Source of the DNA: Myxococcota bacterium
GTDB taxonomy: Bacteria > Myxococcota_A > UBA9160 > UBA4427
DNA: 39,302 nucleotides
Direction of reading: 5' to 3'
NCBI GenBank assembly: GCA_029243605.1
Contig: JAQWRT010000068.1
Location: forward strand, 1-39,302
A program made the translations under genes and the position numbers. Shown here piece by piece: positions 9,762-21,755 of this stretch. The first letter of the stretch is position 1. Every line of letters starts with the position of its first letter. The notes below the pieces were generated by a model. It had not been told where the DNA came from, ran no database searches, and saw only the letters and a list, made by a program, of their open reading frames with translations.

Positions 9762-10427
9762 CTAAGCGATCTCTGTGGGCTTCGGCTCGTTGAGCAGCGC
9801 GCGGAAGCTCGTCTCGATGACCCTTCGCGCGAGTTCCGTCGACATCTCCGAGTGGCCGCGCATATTCTCCCAGCTGCTCCAGTTCGCGACCAGGGCCAAC
9901 CCCTCGAGAATCACCGATCGCTCCTCGCCTTCGTTCCGATCGAGTTCCTCTTGAAAAATGCGCGAAATTCCCCGGCGCATCTCGGTGCGCCAGGAATTCA
10001 ATGAGTTCTCAAGCAGGGGCGAAAAGGGTTCGTGGAGCCGAGAGGCGCGCCGCACCGGGGTCATCGATTCGTTCAGGTAGACGAGTTCGTCGAGATAATT
10101 TCTGATCCGAACTTCGAAGGGGCCCTCGGTGCTCATGTACTCGAGTTGGCGAACGATTCGCTCACCCAATCGGCGAGAAGCCACGCCGAAGAGCGTTTCC
10201 AGGTCGGGGAAATGTTGAAAGATGGTGCGCTCGGAAACCCCGGCCCGCTCGGCGATGACCTTCGAGGTCGGGCGCAGGTCACCGTCCTCGATCAGGTCGA
10301 TCAGCGCATCCGCCACCGCCTTTTTGGTTCGCTCGGCGCGGGCTTCTCGACCGTCGCTGGGCAGCGGCGCCTCTTGCCCGCCCCGCTCCCAGCGCGGGCT
10401 TTCCTTGGCATCGTCAGGATTGTTCAT
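9762..10427 (-). CDS. TetR-family regulator
   Basis: A 221-residue protein. The open frame runs back to 10937 but is antisense-like there; MNNPDDAKES at 10427 is the first start that leaves the usual TetR layout. The N-terminal helix-turn-helix is clear: SKVIAERAGVSERTIFQHF (about 57-75). The remainder is an all-helical ligand-binding domain with no recognisable ligand signature. It is followed by the alcohol dehydrogenase 4 bp downstream and preceded at 104 bp by the phosphotransferase gene. The upstream gap holds an 8-bp inverted repeat pairing GCCCCATC with GATGGGGT at long spacing; it is not convincing as an operator. Confidence 0.88.
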   Translation of the reverse strand: MNNPDDAKESPRWERGGQEAPLPSDGREARAERTKKAVADALIDLIEDGDLRPTSKVIAERAGVSERTIFQHFPDLETLFGVASRRLGERIVRQLEYMSTEGPFEVRIRNYLDELVYLNESMTPVRRASRLHEPFSPLLENSLNSWRTEMRRGISRIFQEELDRNEGEERSVILEGLALVANWSSWENMRGHSEMSTELARRVIETSFRALLNEPKPTEIA

Positions 10428-10531
10428 AGGCCCAGTTTGCGCCATTCCCCTGCCGTTAGGCAACCTGCCCCAAGGGGATAGCGAAATGCCCCATCGGCTG
10501 GCGTTGCTCTCAAAAAGATGGGGTGTCAGGC

Positions 10532-11617
10532 TCAGCGCCCGGACGAATCGGCTTCGGCTAACAGGGAGCGCAAGATCGGGCTGGAGAGATTCTCCACATC
10601 GACCGGAGCGTCTGCGGGCATGACCTCGTAATATTTCATCTGGGTGAAGATCCGGGCCATGATCACAGCAAACCGCCAAGCCGCAAAAATCTCGTAGTAG
10701 CCGTAGTGGTCGGCCGGGCGACCTATATTTCTCTCCCAGCGGGCGATGGAATCCCCTCGCCCGGGCATCCCCGGCATCCGCTCGAGTCCGATCCCCTCGG
10801 TGAGAATCCGATCCAGGGTGATGAACCAGGCGAGGTCTGCCACCGGGTCGCCCGGGAAGACCATCTCCCAATCGATCACCGCCACGGTTTCGTAGCAGTT
10901 GAAAATCTGATTTGAGATCCGGGCGTCCCCCCAACACAGGCCCACCTGGGACTCCGGGGGCTGGTGGCTTCTGAGCCAGTCGAGCCCCTGGCCGATCAAG
11001 TCGTAGCGCGAACGCTCGAGCCCCCAGTCAAGGAAGTGCTCCCAGTACGCGAGTTGCGCCTCCAGGCAAGTCTGCCCCGGAAGCGGGCGAGGGAGGAACG
11101 AAAACTCGGGCATCTGGCAATCGAGTTTGTGGACCTCGGACATGGCGTCGAGCCCGCTAAACCAGAGGCGCTGGCGATCCTCGGGAGACGCCTCGAAGAG
11201 CCAGCCCTCGGAATGGTAGGGAGGACTGTCGCTCGGGACCTGACCCTCGACCCGCTCCATGACATAGAAGGGGTTGCCCAGGGGGCCCGGATCTTCCTCG
11301 AGCCAGAGCATCGCCGGCACGGGAACGGCCGTCGGGGCCAGGGTCTTCATCATGTTGTACTGCAGGGCCACGTCGTACTCGGGAAAGAGACGAAATTCGC
11401 CCGCGGGTTCCAGGCGCAAAACCAGTTCCTGGCGCCGCTCCCCCCCCGCCTCCTCGTGCACGAGTGAGAACATCAGGGTATCGCTGGAAAACCCGGTGTC
11501 CTTGGGCCCCCTGAGGTCTTCGACCCGCAACCCCCGAGACGATGGGATTCGCTTGGCGAGCCAATCCACGAGTTGCCGGCGAGTCGTCTCAAGATCGCGG
11601 CCGATCGGTTGGGGCAT
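10532..11617 (-). CDS. Phosphotransferase (APH/choline kinase-like)
   Basis: A 361-residue kinase-fold protein of the aminoglycoside-phosphotransferase/ACAD10-11 class. The catalytic loop reads CWGDARISN (228-236), with D231 as the expected base and N236 as metal ligand; the usual first histidine of HGD is tryptophan. The metal-binding loop is IDWEM (D249). The N-lobe lysine is less obvious: ELVLRLEP carries arginine at that position. Proteins of this subfamily cluster with acyl-CoA and lipid genes rather than resistance genes, and the substrate is likely a hydroxylated metabolite (inference). It is the first gene of a minus-strand group with tetR and the alcohol dehydrogenase. Confidence 0.85.
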   Translation of the reverse strand: MPQPIGRDLETTRRQLVDWLAKRIPSSRGLRVEDLRGPKDTGFSSDTLMFSLVHEEAGGERRQELVLRLEPAGEFRLFPEYDVALQYNMMKTLAPTAVPVPAMLWLEEDPGPLGNPFYVMERVEGQVPSDSPPYHSEGWLFEASPEDRQRLWFSGLDAMSEVHKLDCQMPEFSFLPRPLPGQTCLEAQLAYWEHFLDWGLERSRYDLIGQGLDWLRSHQPPESQVGLCWGDARISNQIFNCYETVAVIDWEMVFPGDPVADLAWFITLDRILTEGIGLERMPGMPGRGDSIARWERNIGRPADHYGYYEIFAAWRFAVIMARIFTQMKYYEVMPADAPVDVENLSSPILRSLLAEADSSGR

Positions 11618-11913
11618 CGGGCGGAAACCCTTCCTGGCAGGGGGAGACCCGCGACTCTATCGCATCGCGGGCGACGTTCAGGCCCCGGGGAGATCTCGCG
11701 CGGGGAAAAAGCCGGCACCGACGCCCTCCTCACCCGGTCGATCTAGTGGGGCAAAGCGGCTAGGATCTCGGCTTCCCGGGCGAGCGTCCCGGGGCTCCCC
11801 CAAGGGGTTCCGTCCATCCTCACGCGGTCCATGGCCCGCTCGGCTCGGCCGGGCTGCGACTCCGGGCTCGCGAAACTCAATCCAAAACAAGCGAAGGCTG
11901 ATTCCGAAAGAAT
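11618..11913. other. 296-bp divergent promoter region
   Basis: This lies between the divergent phosphotransferase (-) and acyl-CoA carboxylase (+) genes. It is very GC-rich. Only the short segment just before 11914 is AT-richer (AGGCTGATTCCGAAAGAAT), including a weak GAAAG ribosome-binding site. No promoter hexamers, operators or structured RNA were recognised. Confidence 0.4.
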
Positions 11914-13566
11914 ATGTCTGCCCCCTCCTTCTCCCTCGAAAACCCACTCCTCCATTCAGCGAGCCCTGGCGAAGCCGTCGCAGAGAACACCTACGACCGG
12001 GCCCTCGAACTCGAACGCGAACTGACCCAACGCCCGCTGGACGGGGGCGGGACCGATCGCGTCCGCACCCAACACGCCAAGAGCCGGATGACCGTCTGGG
12101 AACGCATCAAGGTTCTCACCGAGCAGGAGCCCAATGTCCTCTGGCGCAATTGGGGCCCGGGGCTCGATGGGGCCTCCATCGTCACCGGCATCCTCAATAT
12201 CGCCGGCCGGGACGTCGCGGTCTACGGCCATGATTTCACCCTTCGGGCCGGCTCCATGGATGCCACCAACGGCGCCAAGCTCGCGCGACTGATCTACATG
12301 GCCGGGGAACACGGGATCCCGCTGATCGGGATGAACGATTCCGCCGGGGCGTTCGTGCCCGCCGGGGTCGGCGGACTCGACGGCTACAGCGAGGCCTTCA
12401 CCGCGCTCCGCAAAATCAGCGGCCGGGCTCCAAGTATCAGCCTGATGTTCGGCTACAACGCCGGCGGTGGTGCCTACCTCCCCCGCCAGGGCTCCTTCAT
12501 GATCCAGTGTGAGGACACCTTCATCGGGCTGACCGGGCCGGGCGTGGTCAAATCGGTTCTGGGCGAAGAAGTCACCGCCGATGAACTCGGCGGCCCCGGA
12601 GTGCACGGGATGAGCGGGGTCTGCGACCTCACCACCCGGGACGAGTTGGGCTCCCTGAGAACTGCGATCAGACTCCTCTCCTACCTGCCCGACAACAACG
12701 AGTCCTCGGCTCCCTTCAAGGAAACATCGGATCCCGTCGACCGCTATACGGTGGAAGAGGATATTCTCTTCCGACGCACCTTCCTGAGCCCAGCGGGCAT
12801 GAATGCCCCGATGGATATCAGCCTCTACCTCCAGCAGATCACCGATTTCGGGGAATATTTCGAGTTGCAGCCCCAGCGCGCGCGCAATCTCGTGACCGCT
12901 TTCGGGCGCCTCGCCGGGCATGTCGTGGGCTTCGTCGGAAACAACTCGGCGGTGGCCTCCGGCCAGATCGATATCGACGCGGCCCTCAAGGGAACCCGCT
13001 TCATCCGCTTCTGCAACCTCTACAATATCCCGCTGATCTTCATCGAGGACACGACGGGCTTCCTGCCGGGCAAGGAGCAAGAGAGCCGTGGCATCATCCT
13101 CGCCGGGCGCAAACTGCTCGACTCCATCATCGACGTGCGCACCCCGCGTATGACCATCATCATCCGCAACGCCTTCGGCGGGGCCTACGCCAGTTGGAAT
13201 TCCTATTTCACGGGTGCCGATCGGGTCTTTACCATGCCCATGGCTCGGATCGCCGTGATGGGGCCCGCGGGCAAGGATTTTGTCTACAAAAACGAGATGA
13301 GAAAGGCCGCCGGCGACTACGCGAAGGCCATCGAGTCAGGCGCGAGCGAGAGCGAAGCGGGTGCCATCCGCGACGCCGCACTCTCCACTCTCTCCGATCG
13401 TTACGAAGAGGAATTGATGAATCCCAAGGAAGCGCTTTCCCTCGGTTCGGTTTCCAGCGTCGTTCGGCCCGGCGAGAGCCGCCGAGTCCTCGCCGAAAAC
13501 CTCTCCTTCCTCATGCGTCACTATCAACCCACCGCCATGGGCGGCACACATAGAGAGCACGAATAA
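11914..13566 (+). CDS. Acyl-CoA carboxylase, carboxyltransferase subunit
   Basis: A 550-residue biotin-dependent carboxyltransferase with the two crotonase-like halves expected of propionyl-/methylcrotonyl-CoA carboxylase beta chains. Signature blocks include [40 protein letters not shown] with the acyl-CoA oxyanion glycines, [15 protein letters not shown], and in the C-half [14 protein letters not shown] and [11 protein letters not shown]. It transfers carboxyl from carboxybiotin to an acyl-CoA. The substrate cannot be read off, but the second block resembles propionyl-CoA carboxylases more than the methylcrotonyl type. Its stop overlaps the start of the biotin carboxylase gene by 1 nt (TAATG), so the subunits are translationally coupled. 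Confidence 0.93.
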   Translation: MSAPSFSLENPLLHSASPGEAVAENTYDRALELERELTQRPLDGGGTDRVRTQHAKSRMTVWERIKVLTEQEPNVLWRNWGPGLDGASIVTGILNIAGRDVAVYGHDFTLRAGSMDATNGAKLARLIYMAGEHGIPLIGMNDSAGAFVPAGVGGLDGYSEAFTALRKISGRAPSISLMFGYNAGGGAYLPRQGSFMIQCEDTFIGLTGPGVVKSVLGEEVTADELGGPGVHGMSGVCDLTTRDELGSLRTAIRLLSYLPDNNESSAPFKETSDPVDRYTVEEDILFRRTFLSPAGMNAPMDISLYLQQITDFGEYFELQPQRARNLVTAFGRLAGHVVGFVGNNSAVASGQIDIDAALKGTRFIRFCNLYNIPLIFIEDTTGFLPGKEQESRGIILAGRKLLDSIIDVRTPRMTIIIRNAFGGAYASWNSYFTGADRVFTMPMARIAVMGPAGKDFVYKNEMRKAAGDYAKAIESGASESEAGAIRDAALSTLSDRYEEELMNPKEALSLGSVSSVVRPGESRRVLAENLSFLMRHYQPTAMGGTHREHE

Positions 13567-16310
13567 TGCTCGGTCCGGACCTGACTCCCCAACGTTTCCA
13601 CGAAGCCGATTCCGAATGGCTCCGCTCCTTTTCGCTCCAGGACGTGAAGTGCCTTGTCGTCTGCCGCGGCCCAGTTCGAATGGAGGCCTTTGAGGTCTTC
13701 CGGGAGATGGGTATGCGCGAATTTGGGATGCTGCTCTCGGAAAAGGACTCGGTGGTCTACCCCCGCTGCCTGGCACCGGAGATCCGTTCTCTCTCCTTCC
13801 CCGGGAATATCCACCGGGTGCCCGACTATATGGGTGCCGGCCAGGAAGAGAAGATCCAGCGCATCGGCCAGATCATCGAAATCGCCCGGGAGCACAGCTA
13901 CACCCATATCTTCGCCGGTTATGGATTCATGGCCGAGGATGCGGATTTCATCCAAGCCATCGAGGACGCGGGCATCGGTTTCTTCGGCCCATCCGCATCG
14001 GTCATCCGCCGGGCAGGTGCAAAGGACGAAGCCAAAAAGCTCGCGCGAAGCCTGGAAAACGCGGTCATCCCCGGCATCGACGACATCTCATCTCGGGCCC
14101 TGATCGCCCGAGTCAAAGACCAAAAGGGCCTCGAGAAGCTCGCCGGCGAGCACGGGCTCGACTTCGAGTTCGACGCCGCACGGACTCCCGAGGAGAACGC
14201 CGAGGACCTGCTCCAACTCGGCTACTCGAGCAGCCTGGAACTGGTCACCATCGAGGAATTGCAGCGAGCCGGGGAGCGCGAGAGCGCGGAGATCTGGTCG
14301 CAGTACCCGGGCAAGCGAATCCGCTTCAAGTGCATTGGGGGAGGTGGCGGCAAGGGCCAGCGCGTCGTCTCCGAGCCCGACGAAATCGACGGAGCGGTGA
14401 TGGAGATCCTCGCCGAGCAGAAGGTAACCGAGCCCGGCTCAAACCGGAACTTCCTCATCGAACTCAATCTCGAAACCACCCGCCACAACGAGATCCAGGT
14501 CGTCGGCAACGGAGACTGGGCGGTGGCCCTGGGCGGTCGCGATTGTTCGATCCAAATGCACGAGCAGAAACAACTCGAGTTCTCCCTGACCTCGGAGCTA
14601 CTCGAGAAGGCCGCCCATGGCGAGAAGGGTTCCCGAGCGGAGACCCTCGCCAATGACGCCAAGACCCTGCTCGCCATGGAACGTGACGCCGAGGCGTTCG
14701 GCCAGGGCGTCGGTCTCGACAGCGTTTCGACCTTCGAGTGCATCGTTGAGGGTTTCGACCACTTCTTCATGGAGATGAATACCCGGATCCAGGTGGAGCA
14801 CGGCGTGACCGAACTCGCCTACCGGCTCAAGTTCACCAACCCAAACGATGCGAACGAAGCCTTCAGAGTTGAGCGCCTGATCGAAGCCATGGTGCTGATC
14901 ACCCTCCACGGCAAGCGCCTGCCGCGCCCCGACCGGGAGCCCAGGCATGTGTCCGGCGCCGAGATTCGGGTGAATGCCACGAACTCGGCCCTCCAGCCCC
15001 ATGCGGGTGGAATGATTCGCCAGTGGTCCAGCCCCGTCGAACACGAGATTCGGGACGACCAGGGCATCGGAACTCGCAACCCCGATACCGGGGCCTTCAT
15101 GTACTACAACCTGGCCGGGGCATACGATTCCAATATCGCCCTCATCCTGAGCTACGGAGACGATCGCAAGCACAACCTCGAGCGACTCGCCGAAATTCTG
15201 CGCTCCACCGAACTCCGAGGCGACGACCTCGAAACCAATATCCCCGTACAGTACGGGCTCATCAACTGGATCCTCGGCAAGGATCCCATGATGAAGCCCA
15301 ACACCCGCTTCCTGACGCATTACCTCGCGGCGGTGGGCTCGCTTCAGGTCATCGCCCAGGATGTCAATCTCGACCTGGCAGCCCAGCAACTCTTGAAGAA
15401 CGCGGAGAACGGCGAAGCGCGCAAGGTCATCGGCGCCAAGGAAACGCTCCTACTCCGGCCCCTCCGGCGACTACTGGGCGCGCCCCACGCTTTGGCGGGA
15501 TTTATCGGCCTCTACCACGACGCATTCTGGTGCCCCAAGGGCAAGGATTTCGATTTCATCGTCAACCCCCTCGAAGTGCTGCAGACGCTCTATCAGTATC
15601 TCCATATGGATTTCGACGCGAGCAAGCCCGCGTCGGAGATGATCTGGCAGGATGACAACGGCCTTCTCGAAGAGGCCCTGAGCTTTTACGCACGGATCCA
15701 AGAAAAGAGCCGAGCCGCCGACTGGTCCGCCCTCGAAGCGGTACTGGGCCAGGCCGCTTGCGACGAAGTCAGCGCGGGAGATGCCGAGCTCTGGGCCCGC
15801 TGCCAGGCTGCCCACGCGGGTTACCAGGCCGGTCTCCATCTGCTCCTCATGATTCCCCGCATCGCCGCCCGATCGGGTTTCGGCGAGATCAAAATCGGCG
15901 ATGATTTTGAACCGATCTTCCCCGAGCAATACACCGACCTGGAAATTGCGGAGCCCCTGATCCGAACCCTCGCGCCGCCGCCGAAGGCAAGCAGCAACGA
16001 GATCCTCACGCCCATGGGCGGAGCGCTCTACGGTCGAGAAGCCCCGCACCTTCCCTTGCTCGCCGAGGAGGGGATGCATTTCGAGGAGGGACAGCCCCTC
16101 TTCATCATCGAAGTCATGAAGATGTTCAACAAGATTTCCGCCCCCTTCGCAGGCACGGTGAAACGCTGCCTCCTCGAAGACACCGACGGGGTCGTCGTCA
16201 ACAAGGGACAGAAGATCTTCGAGATCGAGCCCGACGAAGTGGTGGTGGAAGAATCCGAAGAGGAGATCCAGGAACGGCAACAAACCGTCACCCTGGCGCT
16301 CCTCCGCTGA
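13566..16310 (+). CDS. Biotin carboxylase/biotin carrier fusion
   Basis: A 914-residue alpha-type subunit of the carboxylase. The ATP-grasp biotin carboxylase occupies about 25-560. Recognisable blocks are the glycine loop GGGGGKG (258-264), ALGGRDCSIQMHEQK and MEMNTRIQVEHGVTE. The middle region (about 560-810) is not recognised by motif. The biotinyl domain ends the protein, with IIEVMKMFNKI placing biotin on K852. The carboxylase half is divergent: about 100 residues separate the conserved AKDEAKK segment from the KCIGGGGGKG loop, whereas textbook biotin carboxylases have about 43, so roughly 60 extra residues sit in the ATP-grasp B region. It forms carboxybiotin from ATP and bicarbonate for the coupled carboxyltransferase. 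Confidence 0.9.
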   Translation: MLGPDLTPQRFHEADSEWLRSFSLQDVKCLVVCRGPVRMEAFEVFREMGMREFGMLLSEKDSVVYPRCLAPEIRSLSFPGNIHRVPDYMGAGQEEKIQRIGQIIEIAREHSYTHIFAGYGFMAEDADFIQAIEDAGIGFFGPSASVIRRAGAKDEAKKLARSLENAVIPGIDDISSRALIARVKDQKGLEKLAGEHGLDFEFDAARTPEENAEDLLQLGYSSSLELVTIEELQRAGERESAEIWSQYPGKRIRFKCIGGGGGKGQRVVSEPDEIDGAVMEILAEQKVTEPGSNRNFLIELNLETTRHNEIQVVGNGDWAVALGGRDCSIQMHEQKQLEFSLTSELLEKAAHGEKGSRAETLANDAKTLLAMERDAEAFGQGVGLDSVSTFECIVEGFDHFFMEMNTRIQVEHGVTELAYRLKFTNPNDANEAFRVERLIEAMVLITLHGKRLPRPDREPRHVSGAEIRVNATNSALQPHAGGMIRQWSSPVEHEIRDDQGIGTRNPDTGAFMYYNLAGAYDSNIALILSYGDDRKHNLERLAEILRSTELRGDDLETNIPVQYGLINWILGKDPMMKPNTRFLTHYLAAVGSLQVIAQDVNLDLAAQQLLKNAENGEARKVIGAKETLLLRPLRRLLGAPHALAGFIGLYHDAFWCPKGKDFDFIVNPLEVLQTLYQYLHMDFDASKPASEMIWQDDNGLLEEALSFYARIQEKSRAADWSALEAVLGQAACDEVSAGDAELWARCQAAHAGYQAGLHLLLMIPRIAARSGFGEIKIGDDFEPIFPEQYTDLEIAEPLIRTLAPPPKASSNEILTPMGGALYGREAPHLPLLAEEGMHFEEGQPLFIIEVMKMFNKISAPFAGTVKRCLLEDTDGVVVNKGQKIFEIEPDEVVVEESEEEIQERQQTVTLALLR

Positions 16311-16346
16311 CCCGCCAAACCGGGAACCCCCTGCCCAGCAACGGCA

Positions 16347-16375
16347 TTGGTCGCCGCCCTCGCAGGCGATACACT
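16347..16375 (+). promoter_or_regulatory. Candidate sigma-70 promoter of purL
   Basis: TTGGTC (16347-16352), a 17-nt spacer and TACACT (16370-16375) lie in the 119-bp gap before purL. The -35 matches 4 of 6 and the -10 4 of 6 consensus bases with ideal spacing. An AGGAG ribosome-binding site follows at 16421-16425. Confidence 0.5.
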
Positions 16376-16429
16376 AGGGGTTCCGTTGCCCAGTCCGAAC
16401 CCTCAACCGGTTCGCGATAGAGGAGTACG

Positions 16430-19400
16430 ATGCTCCATCTACGCGGCGCTCCTGCCCTTTCCGAATCGCGCAGAACGGCCCTGCTGCAAACGCTGCGGGA
16501 AGTCGCCCCTGCGATCAGCGGTCTGAGCGCCGACTTCACCCATTTTGCTCAACTCTCCCCGGCCCAGGCGGTACTCAGCGCCGAGGAGGCCGGCGTGCTC
16601 GAGCAACTGCTCCGCTACGGGCCGAGCCGGACCCTGACCACGGAGCCCCAGGGTCAATTGCTCCTCGTGGTGCCCCGGGTCGGCACCATTTCACCCTGGT
16701 CATCCAAGGCCACCGATATCGCCCACATCTGCGGCCTCGAGAAAATCGAGCGCCTGGAGCGGGGCGTCGCCTATTGGCTTGAAGGAAATCTGACCGAGGA
16801 GGCCCTGGCCGCGGCCACGGTGCTCCTGCACGACCGAATGACCCAGGTTGTCTTCCACGCCTTCGAGGACGCCAGCCGGCTCTTCGACCACGCAGACCCC
16901 CGCCCCCTGACCGAAGTCGACGTGCTGGGCAATGGCCGGCAGGCTCTGCTTCAAGCCGACAAGGAATTGGGGCTGGCCCTGGCCGACGACGAGGTCGACT
17001 ATTTGGTCGACGCCTTCAGCGAGCTCGGGCGCAACCCCAGCGACGTGGAATTGATGATGTTCGCCCAGGCGAACTCGGAACATTGTCGCCACAAGATTTT
17101 CAACGCGGATTGGATCATCGACGGCGAGCAGGCGTCCAATTCCCTCTTCGCCATGATTCGGAACACGACCAAGCAGGCCCCGGACGGGGTGCTCTCCGCC
17201 TACTCGGACAATTCAGCCGTCATGGCGGGCAGCCTAGCCACGCGTTTCATGCCCGACCCCGAGGACCACACCTACCGGGCCCACGGCGAACCCGTCCATA
17301 TCCTGATGAAGGTCGAGACCCACAACCACCCCACGGCAATTTCTCCCTACCCCGGGGCGGCCACGGGCTCGGGGGGTGAGATCCGGGACGAGGGCGCCAC
17401 GGGACGAGGGGCCCGTCCCAAGGCCGGCCTGACGGGATTTTCGGTCTCAAACCTCCGCATTCCCGGCGCCGAGCACCCATGGGAGAAGCCCTATGGGAAG
17501 CCCGACCGAATCGCTTCGGCGCTGGAGATCATGCTCGAAGCCCCCATCGGAGGGGCGGCCTACAACAACGAGTTCGGTCGTCCGAATATCGCGGGCTATT
17601 TCCGCAGCTTCGAAGCCCGGGTGCCCGGGCCCGGCGGGCTCGAGGTCCGCGGGTTCCACAAGCCCATCATGCTGGCGGGAGGTCTCGGCAACATCCGCCA
17701 GGAGCACGTCGAAAAGGGCAAGATTCCCCCGGGTTCCTCGATCGTCGTCCTGGGCGGTCCCGCCATGCTCATCGGCCTCGGAGGCGGCGCGGCCTCTTCG
17801 ATGGATTCTGGCGCCAGCCACGAGGACCTGGATTTTGCCTCGGTGCAGCGCGAGAACGCCGAACTCGAAAGGCGCTGCCAGGAAGTCATCGATCGCTGCT
17901 GGGCTCGCGGTGAGGAAAACCCGATCATCTCCATCCACGATGTCGGCGCTGGAGGCCTATCCAACGCCCTGCCCGAACTCGTGCACGACAGCGACCGAGG
18001 AGCGCATTTCCACCTCCGGGAAGTCCCCAGTGCCGAGAGCGGCATGACTCCCATGGAGCTCTGGTGCAACGAAAGTCAGGAACGCTACGTACTGGCCGTG
18101 GCCGAAGAGAATCTCGAGGCCTTCGCCCAGCTCTGCGAACGCGAGCGCTGCCCCTTCGCGGTGGTGGGGAAGGCGACCGAGGAGACCCAACTCATCCTCG
18201 AGGATTCCTTTTTTGGCAACTCGCCCATCGACCTGCCCCTTTCCATTCTCTTCGGCAAACCGCCGCGCATGCTGCGGGACGTCAAGCGGATCCCCTTCTC
18301 TCCCGCACCCCTGGAACTCGCGGGCGTGGACCTCGCCCAGGCCTGCGAAGCCGTGCTCCAGCTTCCCACCGTGGGGGATAAGAGCTTCCTGATTACCATC
18401 GGCGACCGCACGGTGGGGGGCCTGGTTGCCCGAGACCAAATGGTGGGTCCCTGGCAAGTTCCCGTGGCCGACGCCGGCGTGACCGCCTCGGGCTTCGACG
18501 CCTACACCGGGGAAGCCATGGCCCTGGGCGAACGCAGCCCCATAGCCCTGCTCGATCCGGCGGCCTCGGCCCGCATGGCCGTGGGCGAAGCCGTCACCAA
18601 TATCGCCAGCGCCCCGATTCTGGGAACCCACCAGATCAAACTCTCCGCCAACTGGATGGCTCCGGCCGGGCATACCGGTGAGGACGCCGGTCTCTACGAC
18701 GCCGTTCAAGCCGTGGGTCTGGAAATTTGCCCGGCCCTGGGCATCGCCGTTCCCGTGGGCAAAGACAGCCTCTCCATGCGCAGCGTCTGGCAGGACGACG
18801 ACGGGGAGCGCAGCGTCACCTCCCCGATTTCCCTCATCATCACCGCCTTTGCGCCGGTGCGCGATATTCGCGGCGCCCTGACCCCCGAGTTGCGAAGGGA
18901 CGCGGGCGAGACCCGGCTGCTTTTGATCGACCTCGGCAACGGCCGCAACCGCTTGGGCGGCTCGGCCCTGGCCCAGGTACACGGAGGCGTCGGGAGCGTT
19001 CCCCCGGACGTCGATGATCCCGCTCGATTGAGGAAATTCTTCGATGCCGTCCAAGCGCTCAATCGTGAGGGCCTGCTCCTCGCCTACCACGACCGCTCGG
19101 ACGGTGGTCTGCTCGCCACCCTTTGCGAAATGGCATTCGCCGGGGGCACCGGGCTCGAAATCGATCTGGCGGTTCTGGGCACGCAGCCCCTACCCGCCCT
19201 CTTCAACGAGGAACTCGGTGCGGTCATCCAGGTGCCGGCGCATGAAGTCGAGTCCGCCCGCACGATCCTCGCGCAACATGACCTCGATGGAATGACTCAC
19301 TCCATTGGCCAACCCAGCCAAGGCAAAACCGTGAGGATCGCCTCGGGCGAGCAGGTTCTCCTCGAGCGAACTCGTGGCGACTTGCGAAGGCTGTGGTCCG

Positions 19401-20329
19401 AGACCACCTCGAGAATGCAGGCGCTCCGGGATGACCCGAATTGCGCTGCCGAAGAGCAAGCTCTTCGTATCGACGACGACGACCCCGGACTTTCGGTCCA
19501 CTTGCCCACGAGCTTCCGTTCCCCAGCACCCAGCACCCGCCAAGCCTCCGGGACACGCCCCCGCATGGCCATCCTGCGCGAACAGGGGGTCAACGGTCAG
19601 ATCGAGATGGCCGCAGCCTTCGACCGCGCCGGCTTCGAATGCGTGGATGTTCATATGAGCGACCTGCTGGCCGAACGCGTCAGCTTGGTGGATTTCAAGG
19701 GCCTGGCCGCGTGCGGGGGGTTCTCCTACGGCGACGTCCTCGGCGCCGGGGAAGGCTGGGCGAAATCCATCCTCTTTTCCAACCAGGCTCGCGATGCCTT
19801 CGCAGAATTCTTTGCTCGACCCGACACCTTCGCTTTGGGAGTCTGCAACGGCTGCCAGATGCTCTCGAACCTTCACTCATTGATTCCCGGCGCTGAGCAT
19901 TGGCCCCGCTTTGTGCGCAACCGTTCGGAACAATTCGAAGCGCGCCTTTCCTTGGTCGAAATACAGGCCAGCCCCTCGGTCCTGCTCAGCGGGATGGAGG
20001 GCGCCCGTGTCCCGATTGCCGTGGCCCACGGCGAAGGTCGCACCGAGTTCCCCGAGGCTTCAGGGCCCGATGCCCTGGAATCGTCGGGCCTAGTCGCCCT
20101 GCGCTTCGTCGACCACCGGGGAGCGCCGACCACCCACTACCCGGAAAACCCCAACGGGTCCCCGGGCGGCATTACCGGGCTGACGACTCGCGACGGTCGG
20201 GTCACCCTCATGATGCCCCATCCCGAACGCGTCTTTCGTGCAGTACAACACTCCTGGCGGCCGAAGGACTGGAGCGAAGACGCCCCCTGGATCAATCTCT
20301 ATCGCAATGCGCGTCACTGGGTCGACTGA
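16430..20329 (+). CDS. purL: Phosphoribosylformylglycinamidine synthase
   Basis: A 1299-residue single-chain FGAM synthase, the length typical of the proteobacterial enzyme (about 1295). It converts FGAR to FGAM with ATP and glutamine, the fourth step of purine synthesis. The N-terminal PurS-like domain covers about 1-150. The synthase halves contain [35 protein letters not shown] and, later, [11 protein letters not shown]. The C-terminal class I glutaminase has its nucleophile C1139 in GVCNGCQML and the catalytic histidine-glutamate in MPHPERVF. All expected blocks are present. It is first in a purL-purB-parvulin operon with a candidate promoter just upstream. Confidence 0.98.
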   Translation: MLHLRGAPALSESRRTALLQTLREVAPAISGLSADFTHFAQLSPAQAVLSAEEAGVLEQLLRYGPSRTLTTEPQGQLLLVVPRVGTISPWSSKATDIAHICGLEKIERLERGVAYWLEGNLTEEALAAATVLLHDRMTQVVFHAFEDASRLFDHADPRPLTEVDVLGNGRQALLQADKELGLALADDEVDYLVDAFSELGRNPSDVELMMFAQANSEHCRHKIFNADWIIDGEQASNSLFAMIRNTTKQAPDGVLSAYSDNSAVMAGSLATRFMPDPEDHTYRAHGEPVHILMKVETHNHPTAISPYPGAATGSGGEIRDEGATGRGARPKAGLTGFSVSNLRIPGAEHPWEKPYGKPDRIASALEIMLEAPIGGAAYNNEFGRPNIAGYFRSFEARVPGPGGLEVRGFHKPIMLAGGLGNIRQEHVEKGKIPPGSSIVVLGGPAMLIGLGGGAASSMDSGASHEDLDFASVQRENAELERRCQEVIDRCWARGEENPIISIHDVGAGGLSNALPELVHDSDRGAHFHLREVPSAESGMTPMELWCNESQERYVLAVAEENLEAFAQLCERERCPFAVVGKATEETQLILEDSFFGNSPIDLPLSILFGKPPRMLRDVKRIPFSPAPLELAGVDLAQACEAVLQLPTVGDKSFLITIGDRTVGGLVARDQMVGPWQVPVADAGVTASGFDAYTGEAMALGERSPIALLDPAASARMAVGEAVTNIASAPILGTHQIKLSANWMAPAGHTGEDAGLYDAVQAVGLEICPALGIAVPVGKDSLSMRSVWQDDDGERSVTSPISLIITAFAPVRDIRGALTPELRRDAGETRLLLIDLGNGRNRLGGSALAQVHGGVGSVPPDVDDPARLRKFFDAVQALNREGLLLAYHDRSDGGLLATLCEMAFAGGTGLEIDLAVLGTQPLPALFNEELGAVIQVPAHEVESARTILAQHDLDGMTHSIGQPSQGKTVRIASGEQVLLERTRGDLRRLWSETTSRMQALRDDPNCAAEEQALRIDDDDPGLSVHLPTSFRSPAPSTRQASGTRPRMAILREQGVNGQIEMAAAFDRAGFECVDVHMSDLLAERVSLVDFKGLAACGGFSYGDVLGAGEGWAKSILFSNQARDAFAEFFARPDTFALGVCNGCQMLSNLHSLIPGAEHWPRFVRNRSEQFEARLSLVEIQASPSVLLSGMEGARVPIAVAHGEGRTEFPEASGPDALESSGLVALRFVDHRGAPTTHYPENPNGSPGGITGLTTRDGRVTLMMPHPERVFRAVQHSWRPKDWSEDAPWINLYRNARHWVD

Positions 20330-20364
20330 TCGCAACCGAACCTCCTTCCCAACGGAGCCTATAA

Positions 20365-21741
<1,377 letters not shown>

Positions 21742-21755
21742 TCGATCTCCGAACG

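Noticed and set aside
10440..10520. Inverted repeats upstream of tetR as an operator
   Set aside because: The arms are short or widely spaced (about 20 nt) and do not overlap a recognisable promoter.
11956..13080. 374-codon minus-strand ORF opposite the carboxyltransferase
   Set aside because: It is antisense to an unmistakable acyl-CoA carboxylase; composition is that of a shadow frame.
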